A stretch of 64,000 bases of DNA, from contig CAJFCJ010000028.1 in assembly GCA_904063045.1 (NCBI GenBank), positions 935,230-999,229 on the forward strand, read 5' to 3'. Shown here one piece after another: positions 1 to 12,867 of this stretch (its first letter is position 1; the number at the start of each line of letters is the position of its first letter). The translations under genes and the position numbers were made by a program. Origin of the DNA: Dimorphilus gyrociliatus (taxonomy: Eukaryota > Annelida > Polychaeta > Dinophilidae). The notes below the pieces were generated by a model. That model was not told the origin of the DNA and did not search any database. It saw nothing but the letters and a program-made list of their open reading frames with translations.

Positions 1-3000
1 TCAGTAACTTTATGTCTCATAAGACTTCCCCTTTCATTTTCAACCTATATATATATTTAATATAATATATTTTTATTAATATATGCAGTATATAGTATAT
101 ACTAATATTTTAAAACATACCATTAATTGTAGAGGATGCTCTAATCGTCTTGTTGTATTTCCCATTAATCCTTTATCGTAGAATGAATCTGCTACAAATT
201 CGAAATTGTACATTTCGTGATGACGATCATTTTCGCACTTGCAAGGTTTGTTATATTCTGGTTCGCTGTTATATTTATATCGATAACCAACTAAATGAAC
301 TGAAATATTCTTCTCTTTCATTGATCTTTGATAAACAAATTTGATTTTCTTGGTTGGTTCTGTAAATCCGTCCCTCTCGTCAAAGTCTTTATATAAAAGT
401 GTTTCTGTTAGTTTGCTATCTTTGGGAGTAGGCTTAATGATACATTTATCCAAAGCAATTAGTGCCATATCTAAATAAAAAGAAGACGTTAAGCTTTTAT
501 TACTTTATTTTAAATGAAATAAATATTTACCTGGCATTTTTTTAATTAACTTCTTAAATGGACTATCAACGTATTTCTTACTAAAGCAACAATGATATAT
601 CTTTTCCTTTTGATAACAATGTCTTAGTAGATTTGACCATTTATCAGACTCTAACAATATTCTCACTTGTTCCCTATGAGAGAGAGAGAGAGAGAGAGAA
701 AGAGAGGTAAATTGTAAGTCTCAATTTGAAGAAGTAAACAGTCAAAATAAAGAATTTATTACGTCATTCCATAATCTATTGCATAATCGAGCACATTTCT
801 TTTATCACTTTCGCTAAGTACACCGTAAGGATGAATATCATACTTTAGTAGAGTTTGCAATATTTGTAAGTTTCCCCTAGTAATTGCTTCGTACACAGCT
901 TTTGTACCCCATCCTTGCTGTTGGAAAAATCTATATTGGTCATAAACCTATGGAAATGCTATTCTTACACTTTCAACTTTATTGAACAGAGTCCTCATTT
1001 CCACGTCTAAGAAGGATCAACAAAAAAGAAAACGTTCATTATACTTTATGCTTATCGTAAAATGTTTCATTGAGTAAGTGAAAACGACTTACGTAGATTA
1101 TTCTCCCAAGTAATACCGACATTTGGTGAAAACTTCATTTGAGTTGATTTTAGAGAGAATATCATTTCAAGAAGATAATCTAGTACATCATTATTTCCTT
1201 TTATAATTGCTAAATCCATTGGTAAAATATTCTTTTTATTCGATTTTAATAGAAGTGAGCATTTTTCTCTTGTCTTTTCTTTAAGATTCTCAAATAATTC
1301 TTTACAAACGCTTGAAAAGGGTTTTAGAAGACGGATTAATGAATTTACTCTCTTCTTTTACAAATTTAACTCACTCAACATTATTATACTTTACGGCTAA
1401 AAATAATGGACTTTCCCCTTTTCGGTTTTCTGTCATAAAACTTGCGTTGTATTGTAGTAAAAGCTAAATATAAAGTAAGATAATGTGAATTAAACAATTT
1501 GTTAATTTAGATATCTTACTCTTATAAATAGACGATTGTTCTCTTTAGCTGCCAGATGAATTGGAGTATTTTGATCATTGTCTCCATAGTTGATAACTTC
1601 TTCAAAATTTTCAATACTTTCAAATGTTTCTTTTGATACTAAAAGCTGATGTTTGAGGTTTTTTTAGTTTTAATTTCTTCAACAACGGAGACAATTGAAA
1701 AAGAACCTTTAATATTTCTATTGAATGATTCGATACAGCTTTAGAAATCATCCTTGACTCTGGGAACTTTTTAAAATCATTTAGATAAATTGGTAATATC
1801 TTCTCTAATATTTTATGCTGCTTATATACAACACAATAATAGATTGGACTTTTATATCCATATAAATCTGATATATTTGTTTTTATATAGTTTTCTTTCT
1901 TATAGATATAATCATCTTTTCGAAAGATTTCTCTCATTAATTTATCAAAGGCCTCTTTCCTAATTTAAAAATAAAATAAACTATTTATTGAAAAAGCTTT
2001 ATGCATGAAAGAAAAAACAAGGTAATTGCTTACTCGTTTTGCATAAAATGATCAATTAACGGTAGATTACTTTGAATAATCGCTTCGTGTATTAAATAAT
2101 GATGACTATAATTGTCATATTCCACAATTTTCTCTCTAAATTCTATTTGAAAAATGAAATTGTTATAGAAAAAAAATTATTAAAATCTCTCTTTTTGTTA
2201 TATATCTTACTGTATGGACATTTTTCCTTTAAATCGTTCAAAAATATCTTGATTGAGTTGATATTTTTAACTTCAGCCAGTGATAATATTAGTGGAATTT
2301 CATCACGTACCTTAAATTGTTCATCTGAAAGACAATTTATAATATTTAATACATTTCTAACAGTATGTAGCATAGAGCGGATCTACATTTTAATAAGAAT
2401 TTAAGTAATTCTTTGTCATGCATATTATAATGAATAATTCTCTTCTTATCTGTATTTTTCATGTTAAACAGCTGAAAAAGATAGTTTTGAGTTGAAAATT
2501 TTTAAGGGTATTAAACAATAATTATACCTGTAACTCTTCTTCACTCGCCAACATTTCCATCAGTTCTTTTACTTTCATCACTTTTCTTTTTGATATGTTT
2601 TGAAAATGATGATGAAAAGGTGTTGAATTCAGGTCGTCTGTTATCATTCTTTTAATATACTCAATACCTTCATCTTTCACTAAATCAAATAAGTATTTTG
2701 ATACTGTTCTTTGAAGGTTGGCTAAAGAGATAAAGAGAGCTGTTTTTCCATCTTCCCTTGTACCCTGTTGAAAGTTTATTCTATAGATAATGAGTATTAG
2801 CAAAGACATAAGACAAGATTAACTTACGACAAGCCATTTGAAAAATCCTCCACTTTGAATATATTGTTGCATGAAAAGAACTATAGTCTCTACAATATCT
2901 TTATCGCAGTTATTCTGAATGGCATTTATTAAGATTTTATCTTTCTCGCCCTTTTCCCAATCGGTAACAAACATATCACTTAGTAAGTAATCAAGACTGC

Positions 3001-3625
3001 CTTCTCTATTTAAATCTTGAAAGTTGATATCTATAAGTATATTATAAATTGTGCATTTAATAGACTATTACGTTACCCTACTAGAGATTAGTCTTACCTA
3101 TACTTTCAGTTGGAGTTCCTCCATCAATGTTATCTTCACTTTCGTTCTTTTTTTTAAAGAGATAATATTAACAATTTATAACTGTGAAATAGATGAAAAA
3201 TAATATTTTACCTCTGAATATGCTCTAAAAAAATATGTTATAGGTAACTTTTCATAAGCGTCTCTTTCATAGAAATCTATAAGCAAATAATACAGAAAAA
3301 TGAAATACTATATCTAGTTAAATGAAGAAATAAATAACATACTAGCTCCGTAAGATTTAAGGATTTTGAATAAACCAATGGATCGTTTTCTTGCAGCATA
3401 ATGCACAATACATATTCCCGAACTATCTTTTTTTTTAAATAGTTTATCTCGATCAGAGATATCTTTTAAACATTTTTCAAGCTGTTCTGATGAACCTCTC
3501 CAATCTTTAACTAGCTATATACAATCTTTAAACCTTAATATATAATATATTCTTTATTATTTCATTGCACAAACCTCAAACACTCTCTTTTCTTCTCCTG
3601 TTAATTCGTTTTCAATATCATCCAT
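1..3625 (-). CDS. TRPA-family ankyrin cation channel, paralogue A (partial, runs off left edge)
   Basis: TRPA channels are non-selective cation channels with long N-terminal ankyrin arrays, typically sensing heat or irritants at the plasma membrane. In-window exons: 3575-3625, 3343-3514, 3212-3276, 3098-3146, 2828-3030, 2528-2764, 2387-2471, 2211-2324, 2034-2133, 1707-1959, 1520-1645, 1375-1463, 1093-1349, 978-1006, 763-947, 531-673, 121-470. All phases join, giving 836 residues from an ATG at 3625. Ankyrin signatures include [12 protein letters not shown] (about 1590-1530). The last exon carries the pre-membrane segment seen in TRPA proteins ([12 protein letters not shown], then HPLQLM). Membrane helices and pore must lie left of base 1. 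Nearly every exon has a counterpart of equal or similar length in paralogue B to the right, so this is a tandem duplicate. Apparent stops within the gene are all removed by introns; I see no disabling change. The exon at 2034-2133 uses a weaker acceptor (GAG). Confidence 0.85.
677..705. repeat. (GA)n microsatellite serving as polypyrimidine tract
   Basis: A GA repeat on the plus strand reads as CT repeats on the coding (minus) strand. It ends right at the acceptor of the 531-673 exon of TRPA paralogue A, so it supplies that intron's polypyrimidine tract. Confidence 0.85.
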
Positions 3626-4205
3626 CGTCTAATTGATAATCGTCCTCCTTTCAGTTTTAGATACTCTGCGTTCAACAAATGTATACTATAGCAGAAATTC
3701 TAGATTAAAATATTAGTGGTTGTTGGCCTCAAAAGGCCTTGTAGTAACAATATGCTTATTGAACAAGTCACAATATGCTTATTGATATGATTAATAATGG
3801 AAATGCCTGACTAGCTCTGTTGTGTTGTTTAAACTTATAGTCTTATTGCCACTAAGTTTTTGTTTGAATTTTATATAGGTATTCGTAAGATTCGTAAGAT
3901 GAATGTACAGAATGTCGCAAAAATCATATTTAAAGGTTACCTATAATGATATATCCGTTGAAGAAAAATTTGATATAAATGCTTTACAAAGTAAAGCAAA
4001 CTTTGAATAGTTTGTCAAGATATGAAATGTCGATATTCTAGCCTACATTTTCAACAAATACATTAGAGAAACGGTTGTTTTATAACCCGATCTTTGAACA
4101 AAGATAATTAGAATGTATTAATGAAAAGAATATAAGGGAAGGGAGGGGGGGAAAGGGTGAGAGAGGAAAATAGTAAACATGATAATTAATCTCTAACCAA
4201 CAGTA
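3626..4205. other. Intergenic spacer between the two TRPA genes
   Basis: This 580 bp stretch holds the 3' flank of TRPA paralogue B and the promoter side of paralogue A. No coding potential is seen. It contains the G-rich tract at 4136-4157 (four G runs: GGG, GGG, a run of seven G, GGG), a possible G-quadruplex on the plus strand about 50 bp beyond the stop of paralogue B. Confidence 0.6.
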
Positions 4206-7200
4206 TTAACTTTCTTTAAACTTTTCAACTAATAAATCTTTAATAATATAAATATTTTTCTTAATATCATTTATAGATTTCTTATGATTTTGTTCAACTT
4301 CTTTAATTGAATTTTTCAATTGTAGAATAGTTTCTTCCATTAATGTTAAATCTTCTTTTTTAACAGTTTTCTCTTCTTTCATTATTTTATAATTCTTACG
4401 AGAATTTGTCTTATCTTCAATACAATTATGTTCAGTACATTCAACTGCCCAACTAGAATATAAACTTATTCCCATAAATGACGATGTAAAATTGAAAAAA
4501 TTCTGAAATTCTTCACGGCATTTAATTTTATAATAAAAATTAAAATGTTTCGAATCAGTTTCATCTTCGTATTGAACTTTTGAGTAAACATCACCAGTTT
4601 TACTATCAATACGACTATTTCGCCGATTCAATAGACAATTTTTCCTTTCGAAGTTTCTTCGCAACCAATTTAATACTCGACCAAAAAAGTTTCTTTGCCT
4701 ATAGAATTCTGATTCGTTGCACATAGCTACTTCCAATTTCTTTGATGCGAAATAGGTAACTTCTTTTAAATGTTTAACGTTTTCAACCGCTAAAGCTGTT
4801 AACAAATTCATAACAATAATTGGCATAACTATAAGAAATCCAATAAATATTATATAAGATGAAACAGGAAAGTGTACAATGTCTTCTCTCTCTCTACCGA
4901 TTCTATTATTAAAGAATAAATCAGTAAAATCAAACTCTCCAGTCATCATCACCGATGTTTTTATCATAGTTTCGTGAAATGTTGAAAAGTAGAACTATAC
5001 AAGTAGGAAAATATCAATATATCATTAGCATATAATAAGACGGGAGAAAAATTATTTAATTTCAATAGCATACCTGATTTCTAAACAATCCGTAAAAGCT
5101 TAAACTAAATGCCAGAACAAATATAAATAAAACACCGAAGAACTGAAAGAACGTTTGCAAAATGGTTGTTATCATTGATATATATTCCCCTAAATAAGGC
5201 ATATTCCTTAAATGAAATATAAGATTGAACCAAAGAAAGAATAAACATATAAATCCAAATTCAAATATATTCCTATTTACCTATAAACAAATTTAATATA
5301 TCAATGATTTGTTTTGATATACAGTGTAATATATTCATATATATTTACTTGATTTCTAAAGCATTGAACATTATATAAGATAATAAATATCAAAGGTAGA
5401 CCATAAGTAGACCAATCTATTAAATTAGTTAAATTAAAATACCTTTTCCTTAAATCAATCATTTGCATAATCTGTTTGTAATTTACATTAATTATACAGT
5501 ATATACTTTATATAAAAACGTTATTGTTTATTATTTACCTCTGCTAATAAACTAATTCCTATAATCATATACAATATGACCATAATAATCCATGTACCTT
5601 TGTCTTTACTACAAAAGAATTCAATTTTGTTTGTAGCGTTAATTCGTTCGTAATTTCTAAAAACAAACATCTAGGTATTAATTATATTTTGATTCGTTTA
5701 TTTTATCATACTGGAAGACTGGTGATGAAGATGTGAGTAGGAATGACGTAAACAAACCCAAATATAGTATATAATACAATAGAAAGCCTAAAAATTGTCT
5801 TAAATACTCTTTCCTATGGAAAGCAAATAATTTTCTGGTAAGTTTATGCTCAATAAGTTCTTTTCGGCCATAGTCAGCCTATAGAGAAAAAGTTAGCTAA
5901 TTAATTATCATTATATACAGTATGTTTACCATTAAATAAAGGGGGTGATCTTTCATTATTCGCTGAGAGATTTTAGCGTGATGTTCATCGTAAAATGAAT
6001 CAGTTATAAATTCAAAATTATACAATTCAAGCTTTTCGTGATTGCTACAATCGCACTTTAATGAATATAAAGGTTTTACAAGTCTCTCTCGTCCATCGCA
6101 CGAAACGGTCGCGTTGAAATTATAATTGACGTCTCTTTTCTTCATTAAATGAAATTTAATTGATTTTGGATGAAGGTTTTTAGACATTCCGTAATTTTTT
6201 GGTATATTAATCTTTTTCGACATTTCGAATAGTGTTTCCTCTTCGTACTCTTCACTATCTGACGGCTTAACAACGCATTTATCCAACACTAATCTAGCCA
6301 TATCTATTAATGAAAAGATATTATAATTATAAACTATTAAACGTAACATACAGCTACTTAATTTACCTGGCATTGTTCTTACTAATTTTTTAAATGGAGA
6401 TGAAACATGAGTTTGGTTGAAGAAAGGAAATATATTTACTTCATACGTGTAGTAATGGCGTAAAAAAGACGCCCATTTATTAGATTCCAATAATATTTGA
6501 ACGTGTTCCCTTGTAATCAAAATGTGAGAAATATATTGTATATAATGTGTATACGCTGTATGCTATAACATAAGATGTAATATCTTACTTTAATTTATTA
6601 TCGATAGCGTAGTCAAGAATGTTTGTTCCTCTTTTCAAATCGACTAAGCCGTTAGAATGTATATCGTACTTTAAAAGCACTTTTAATACAAAGGGATAAT
6701 TTCTTCTGATAGCCTCATAAACAATATTTGTACCCCAACTTTGCTAAAAGTAATAAAAGTATTATCATCCAAATCTATGATACTGTGGAATAGACTTACA
6801 TTTAATATTTTTACTAATAAAAAGTAACAACTGTTGTCGACTAAAATATAAAAACTATATATATATCAATAATAAACATATAGACCCAAGAATATAAGAT
6901 CAATAGATATACTACAAATTAATTTTAAAAACCGATGATATTTACCAGAGAAAACTGACTTTTCAAATATTATCTCTAATAGATAATCCACATTACTACT
7001 CTTTCCATATTTTACTGCCGTCTCTACTGCTAATTCACCTTTTATATTCTCAGTATTTAAAAACATCCAAAAAATACTATCATCAATATTGTCTAATAGT
7101 TCCTTAATTATTCTGTTTTCAATGAAAAAACATGAATGATAATAATAGTAATTATAAATATTTCAGGTAATTAATTAATAATAATATATTCACTCATTAT

Positions 7201-9765
7201 TATTATTTTTAGCTGCAACGTGTAAAGGTGTATTACCCTCTCTATCTTGTATAGAATAATTTGCTTTACATTCCAATAGAAGCTGTGTTCAAAATACAGA
7301 GATATTAATTTGGAAATATGATGCAATAGGATTGTAGATTAGAATTATTACTTGAATAAATTTACTATTCTTTTGAGAAGCGGCAAAGAAAATTGGCGTT
7401 AATCCATAACTATCTCTATAATTAATACAATGAGTAATATTCTTAATATTATCTCTATAATCTGCAGACAGGAATAACTAGATAATGAAAGAAAAGTTAT
7501 TTGAAAAATTAGTTTTTTCTCTACAAAATATTATCATTAAAATAATAAACCTTTATTATTTGAATTTGTCCTCTTTTAACCGCTTGATAAATGATATCTT
7601 CATCAAGAAAACATTTAATTTCTTTAGAGAAATGAGGTAAAATCCTCTCCAAGATTTTGAATTGATTTCGCAGATAACAAATATAAAATAAACTTTTATA
7701 TTCGCCAGTTGAAAATTTATATTCCTTTATAGCAGCTTCCTCAATTAATAATAGAAATGTATGATACCTGTTTATACATATATATGTGTATATACTGTAT
7801 ACTGTGCATATTTGTAGAAAAAACACATTCTTTAATTATTATCTTACTCGTTTTCTATTAAATAGTTAATTAGATAAGGATTCTTATTATCAACTGCATA
7901 ATGAACAACGCTATACCCATTCTTTTCATCAATTCGAAGTATTTCGTTAAAGAATACATCTAAAATACAAACAGATGAGTAATATTTATAGATAGCTATT
8001 CTAAGAATAGAAGTGGCAAAACGTTTCGCATAAAAACTTTACTAAGTAACCTGGTGAATAAGCGCTTAGCCCGGCAAAATAGATTTTAATAGAATCCATA
8101 TTTTTTACTTCCGCCAGTGAAAAGATTAATGGATACTCCATTTCCGAAGTTAATTCAAATCCTATATTTAATAAATATCGAAATATATCTGATTCGAATA
8201 GACCATAGTGAATAATTCTTTTATTATTATTGTCTTTCCAATCGACTATCTGTAATTACAAGGAATAATATTGTTTTTTATCAATAATGGAAAAATAGCT
8301 TACTAGTTCGTATTTCTTATAAATCATATTAAACAATTCCTTATATTCTTGAATATCTCTTGCAGATAGTTTATCAAATTTAAAATGAAAAGGAGTACAT
8401 CTATCGTGATCAGTAATCATTTCTAGGATATAGTTATCATTTCTCTCCTTTATCAAATCAAATAAGTACATGGAAATGGTTTTCTGTAAGTTTCTTATCG
8501 AAAGGCAAAGCGCTGTTCTTCCTTGTTCGTCCCTCATCTATTTTTGAAGAGGTTAAGAAAAAGAAAGGGTCATTAATTAGCAATAAAATTATAAATAATA
8601 ATATTTTAGCATTTTTCCACCTGGAGCCAATGAAAGAATTCATCTTCACTAATTATATTTCTCATAATTATAATAAGGCATTCAATAATATTCATATTGC
8701 AACGGTATTGAACAGCTTTAATTAGCAAGGATTCTTCGCCAGTTTCTTCGAATATATCAGTAAGAAAATGTCTAAAAAGACCATTAAACGTAATTACTCC
8801 ATTGGTATTAATATCTGTTGCGCGTAAAATAACATGTAGATACTACACATTAAACAGGAAGCAATTATATCACCGTCTAAAAATGTTTCTATACTCTCCA
8901 TCGGAGAATCATCGCCTTCCGGTTTATTGAAATAATAAACCAATGGTAGATTATCATTTGCGTCTCTTTCGTAAAAATCTGGTTAGTTAATAAAAAAAAT
9001 TATGGCATGAAAGTTATATATTTAATTAAAACACAGCAATTAATTGACTTTAGGCAACGACTAACTTGCTCTGAATGATTTAAGAATGTTAAGTAGATGA
9101 GTACAGCGTTTTCTTGTAGCACAGTGGATAAGGCATAAACCATAACTATTTCTTTTCTTAAAAATTGCTTGTCTTTCCACGTCGGATAGAGTTTTAAGAT
9201 AATTATTTAGGCGGTCAGTACTCTTCTTTATCTGCAATTCTCTATGATAAACCAGATAGTATTCAACGAGATTCTTGCAATTTTTCTGTCTAATTTTCTC
9301 TTGTTCGTCTTGCGATAATTTCAAAAAACAATAGAAAATAACATCCTTTCTCCTTTCCATCTCTCTTTCAGAACTATGAATTAGGCATGAATCTAAACTC
9401 ATGGGATATTCAATATTATCAATTGTTACTATATCCATCTCTTTTCTAAAAGCTAATGAAAATTCATAAATATTTGTATCTTTATCAGCATTTTCCTTAT
9501 ATTTAGTAATTCGATCAGCAATGGCATCAAGTTGTTTTTCATGTTTGAAACATTTTTCATCATCCGACAAATCGTTAAAACACTGAATCAGAATATCGTT
9601 ACTCTCTATTATTTCTTTATTTGGATCCCAATTTTCAACAAGCTGTAGAATAGAGGAAGTATATTAAATAAAGTTTTATCCTATTGATATTTGAAGGGGA
9701 AGAAAAACCTCAAACACTTTGTCTGCCTTTGATTTTAAGTTTTCTTTTAAATTCTCTTCGGACAT
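4206..9765 (-). CDS. TRPA-family ankyrin cation channel, paralogue B (complete)
   Basis: Complete 20-exon model, 1397 aa: 9709-9765, 9066-9642, 8874-8978, 8621-8814, 8304-8537, 8051-8249, 7848-7959, 7551-7767, 7352-7477, 7194-7282, 6946-7112, 6800-6840, 6589-6743, 6367-6509, 5930-6303, 5712-5878, 5539-5656, 5349-5471, 5074-5280, 4206-4994. Ankyrin repeats fill the first ~800 residues (for example GNTPLHVAAKNNN). The pre-membrane block has YNFEFITDSFYD and HPLYLM. S1 follows HRKEYLRQFL near residue 955; S5 contains LAFSLSFYGLF near 1125; the pore helix is VMMTGEFDFTD near 1150; S6 is about 1182-1206 and contains MNLLTALAVEN. The C-terminal ~60 residues are a charged probable coiled coil, as in TRPA1. 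The MTGEFDF pore is closer to insect painless/pyrexia-type TRPA than to TRPA1 by my recollection of those families. The ligand or stimulus cannot be read from sequence. Confidence 0.92.
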
Positions 9766-10574
9766 TTTAGTAAAGAAGTTACTTTTCTTTCTTCTTTTTT
9801 AAGATATAAAAAAATACGGTTAATCCAACTTCAAAAGGATTTTTTTGTGATTTAACTGTATAAATTTACTATATCTATTAAAAAAACGTGATTTATACAT
9901 TATACCTTTATAGATAGTACTCTCTATGTACTCGGTTTCTTACTCTACTGCATACAATTACTGAGTGCATGTTAAAATAGACTGACATTACTCAACTATT
10001 TAGTTACGCCAATCTTGATATGTTGAACGTAATAACAACTATAGAACTATTGTTTTTGGATATGAATAATAGTTTATAATAAAATAATGTAGTTTTAACT
10101 AATCTCTAGTTAAATTTAATAGTTTATATTCCTTTGTGTTTGGTGGAAATTTTTCAACAAGCTTTAAATTAAAAACAGATCAGAAAAATTAGACAAAAAC
10201 CAAGAAATTCCTTAAGAGATCGCTTTACAAGAAGATATAAACTATATTGTTAATTTATTAAAGGTTAACCTTAAAAGTCCTATTACAGACTTGTATAAAT
10301 TATTTAATTTTACCTTGAACTTTGCTTTATTTAAGTGATTGAAAAACATCCTACAAACAAAATGTTTACAAAGTATAAAAGACCTGTATAAGACACAATT
10401 AACTTGGCTTTCGCTCTAAAACATACATTTTGAATAAAAATTTTTCAACTTTAATCAAGTAATTATTTTTAAGGTTTTTCATTTTCTTCCCTTTTTCACG
10501 TGAAACTGTTTATTCGTAATAAAACCAATGAAAAAATAATCATTTTTCTCTTATTTTAGAAAATTGAAAAAAAA
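9766..10574. promoter_or_regulatory. Divergent promoter region between TRPA paralogue B and the secreted-peptide gene
   Basis: About 800 bp separate the two outward-facing start codons, so a shared regulatory region is likely by position. The sequence is AT-rich with no recognisable coding. On the plus-strand side a TTTTAG acceptor-like site lies just before the downstream ATG (around 10558), suggesting a 5' UTR intron ends there. No specific factor sites are claimed. Confidence 0.4.
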
Positions 10575-11010
10575 ATGATAAATATAAATTTTCTTCTATT
10601 TTTAATGTTGGTGGGATTTCCTTTGGTCAAATCGAGAAATAATCCGGCGAAGCTAACAGTCAAGCAACTTGAAATAACTAAACAAAGAGATTCACTTAAT
10701 AAGAAATATAGAAATGAAGAGGTAAATTTTAAAATACAAGTACTATTTATTTATTATGAATATTTTAGCGTCTCTTTTCTAATATTTCTATTTTTAGATT
10801 ATCTGGACTGAATTTGGAATTTTAAAGAAATCAATGTACTGTAGAAATTTTGAATTTCCCCATCTTGAACAGCTGCTAAAGTTTTGCGAAATTATAAAAT
10901 TTAAAGGAAAATTTATGGTTAAACCAAGAGAATATCCAAAATGGAGAAGATCAATGTGTATTTTATGGAAAAAAACAAATTGTCGTAATTCAGATTACAT
11001 AGAAATCTAA
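10575..11010 (+). CDS. Small secreted four-cysteine protein, unknown family
   Basis: Two exons (10575-10721 and 10798-11010) join in frame to 119 aa. Residues 1-20 are a strong signal peptide (MININFLLFLMLVGFPLVKS). The mature part is about 99 residues, basic, with exactly four cysteines, all in exon 2 (contexts YCRN, KFCE, MCIL, NCRN), consistent with two disulfides. There is no membrane segment after the signal. The basic PREYPKWRR stretch could be a processing or receptor-contact site, but this is a guess. I do not recognise the family: it is not an obvious neuropeptide precursor, as there are no repeated peptides and no GKR amidation sites. It could be a secreted ligand, a defence peptide or a lineage-specific protein. 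The ATG follows an acceptor-like TTTTAG, so a non-coding first exon is likely. Confidence 0.65.
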
Positions 11011-12867
11011 ATTGTTTCTTTTTCTCCTTTTCTTTCAATTTTTAAATATCTTTTGATCAAAATATGAAATGTTTTATAAAAATTGAAAAAAGAAAAAAGC
11101 TTAAACGAAAGAATTAAAATAAAAGAAATTTGCATTGAAATCAAACATTTTGGAATTATTATTACTATTGTTATTTTCGTATTTATCTTTTAAAAAGAAC
11201 AATCTCATTTATACTAAAATTATAAAATGTCTTCTAAAAAAATAAAGGAACAAAGAACATAATTATTGTTTTTTTTTTAAATGTATTTATATAGACATTT
11301 TCAGTTTGATTATAGAATTAAAAATGGTAAGAAAAATAAAATATGTTTTATTCCATTTTTATGTTTGACCTAGTTTTTTTTAGACTTTAAATAATTAAAG
11401 TAAAATCATTTCAAGATTTTGTTCTTTATTTAAGAAAACCACACTTTTTACTTATTTTACAAATTTTTAACAAATTTATAGCGTATGAAAATAAACAAGT
11501 TTAATTTATGCAAATAGAAAGGAAGAGAACAAAAGAATAGGAAAATTTACAAGTTCTTTTAAAATCTATTATTTAGGCCTATATTTCTATATGTAAAGTA
11601 ACTTCATTTACTATATAATTATTATTCATAATTTAATATATTTCCATTAAATAATTCGCGGAATATGGTTAAAGAAATGTATTTACGTAGTAATATCTAT
11701 ATCGATATTTGTAGCATATACGGCATATTACTTTTATATTATATGATATCATTTATGGCAAAACCAGCTGGTTGTATTCAAGCGGAAGTAGAATTGTAGC
11801 CTTAAATAAATTGTATTCTTTATAGACTTTAGTAAATTAGCTTTTTGTTTGATGTTAATAATTTCGAATATATTTTATATTGATTATGTTACTTTTAAAG
11901 CAGTTGTATTAAGGATATATGGGATTTTATAATTCCTTATTCATAACTTGTTTTTCTATATAGTTAATAGTTTATAAACGATAACTTTTTAAGAGTTTCT
12001 GAAGAGAAGAGGAAGCATTTTAGAAAGTAGAAAAAACCTTATGCCATTAACACAAAATGGAGAAATTCTTCTGTAACCAATGCAAAAACTATGGAGCGGA
12101 CATTTCTTTATTCTCTATTCGTCAGTTTCCAAGAAATGTATGAAATAGCTATTTATTGTTAACATTTAGATAAGAAACAATTCAACTAGAAAGAGTATTC
12201 TCGGAAGCAGTTTGAAATTGAATCCAATTTTCGGATACTATTGTAATAATTGTCAATTATCTAGTTCCAAAAGTTATTAACAAAGATACTTCGTACAGAT
12301 ATTAAGACATTAGATGCAATAATAATACTTTATTTAGTGATGATCACGTGAAAAATAACCTTCCATCGTATTGGAATTCAACTGGGACGAATTGAGAATT
12401 TTCTGAAAACTTTCCATTCTTGTAAATAGTTTATTCTTTGTTTAGAAAAGAAAAATACCTAAAGAAAAGAGAAACATTCCTATTTACGAATGAAAATTAT
12501 TTATAAGAAATCGACTTTTGTTTTTTTCTCCCTTAGATTCTTCATACTGTTAATTAATATTATAATTTTCAATATATTTATTCAAACAGTTAAATAAAAA
12601 GAAATGCCAAGAAGTGAATTACTTTTCGATATTTAAGAGTAATAAAGCTTTTGTTGAAATTTCAATATGGTCTATTTCTTGTTTAACTGCAATCATATAT
12701 TGAAAATATTTTTTATATTAGAAACATATGTTAAATAGACGTGTTTCGTTCAGTCGATATGTTGAATAAGATCTATGAAGTCACATTTTAGTTAAATGCC
12801 GGCTTCTTTGGCCATAACATCTGCAATAGTTGATAAAGTTCAAGTTATCTTTGTTTATTTATGAAAA
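11011..12867. other. AT-rich intergenic region
   Basis: About 1.85 kb between the secreted-peptide gene and the GT92 gene. No open frame of interest on either strand and no RNA gene recognised. It contains one TAGGCCTA palindrome at 11574-11581. The right end would hold the promoter and 5' UTR of the GT92 gene. Confidence 0.6.

Noticed and set aside
1620-1720. Second apparent frame break in TRPA paralogue A near 1646-1706
   Set aside because: Explained by an intron (1646-1706) at the same position as an intron in paralogue B.
2143-2404. Apparent premature stop and frameshift in TRPA paralogue A
   Set aside because: A 62 bp intron (2325-2386) with GTAG ends removes it and restores exact alignment with paralogue B, so the gene is not a pseudogene.
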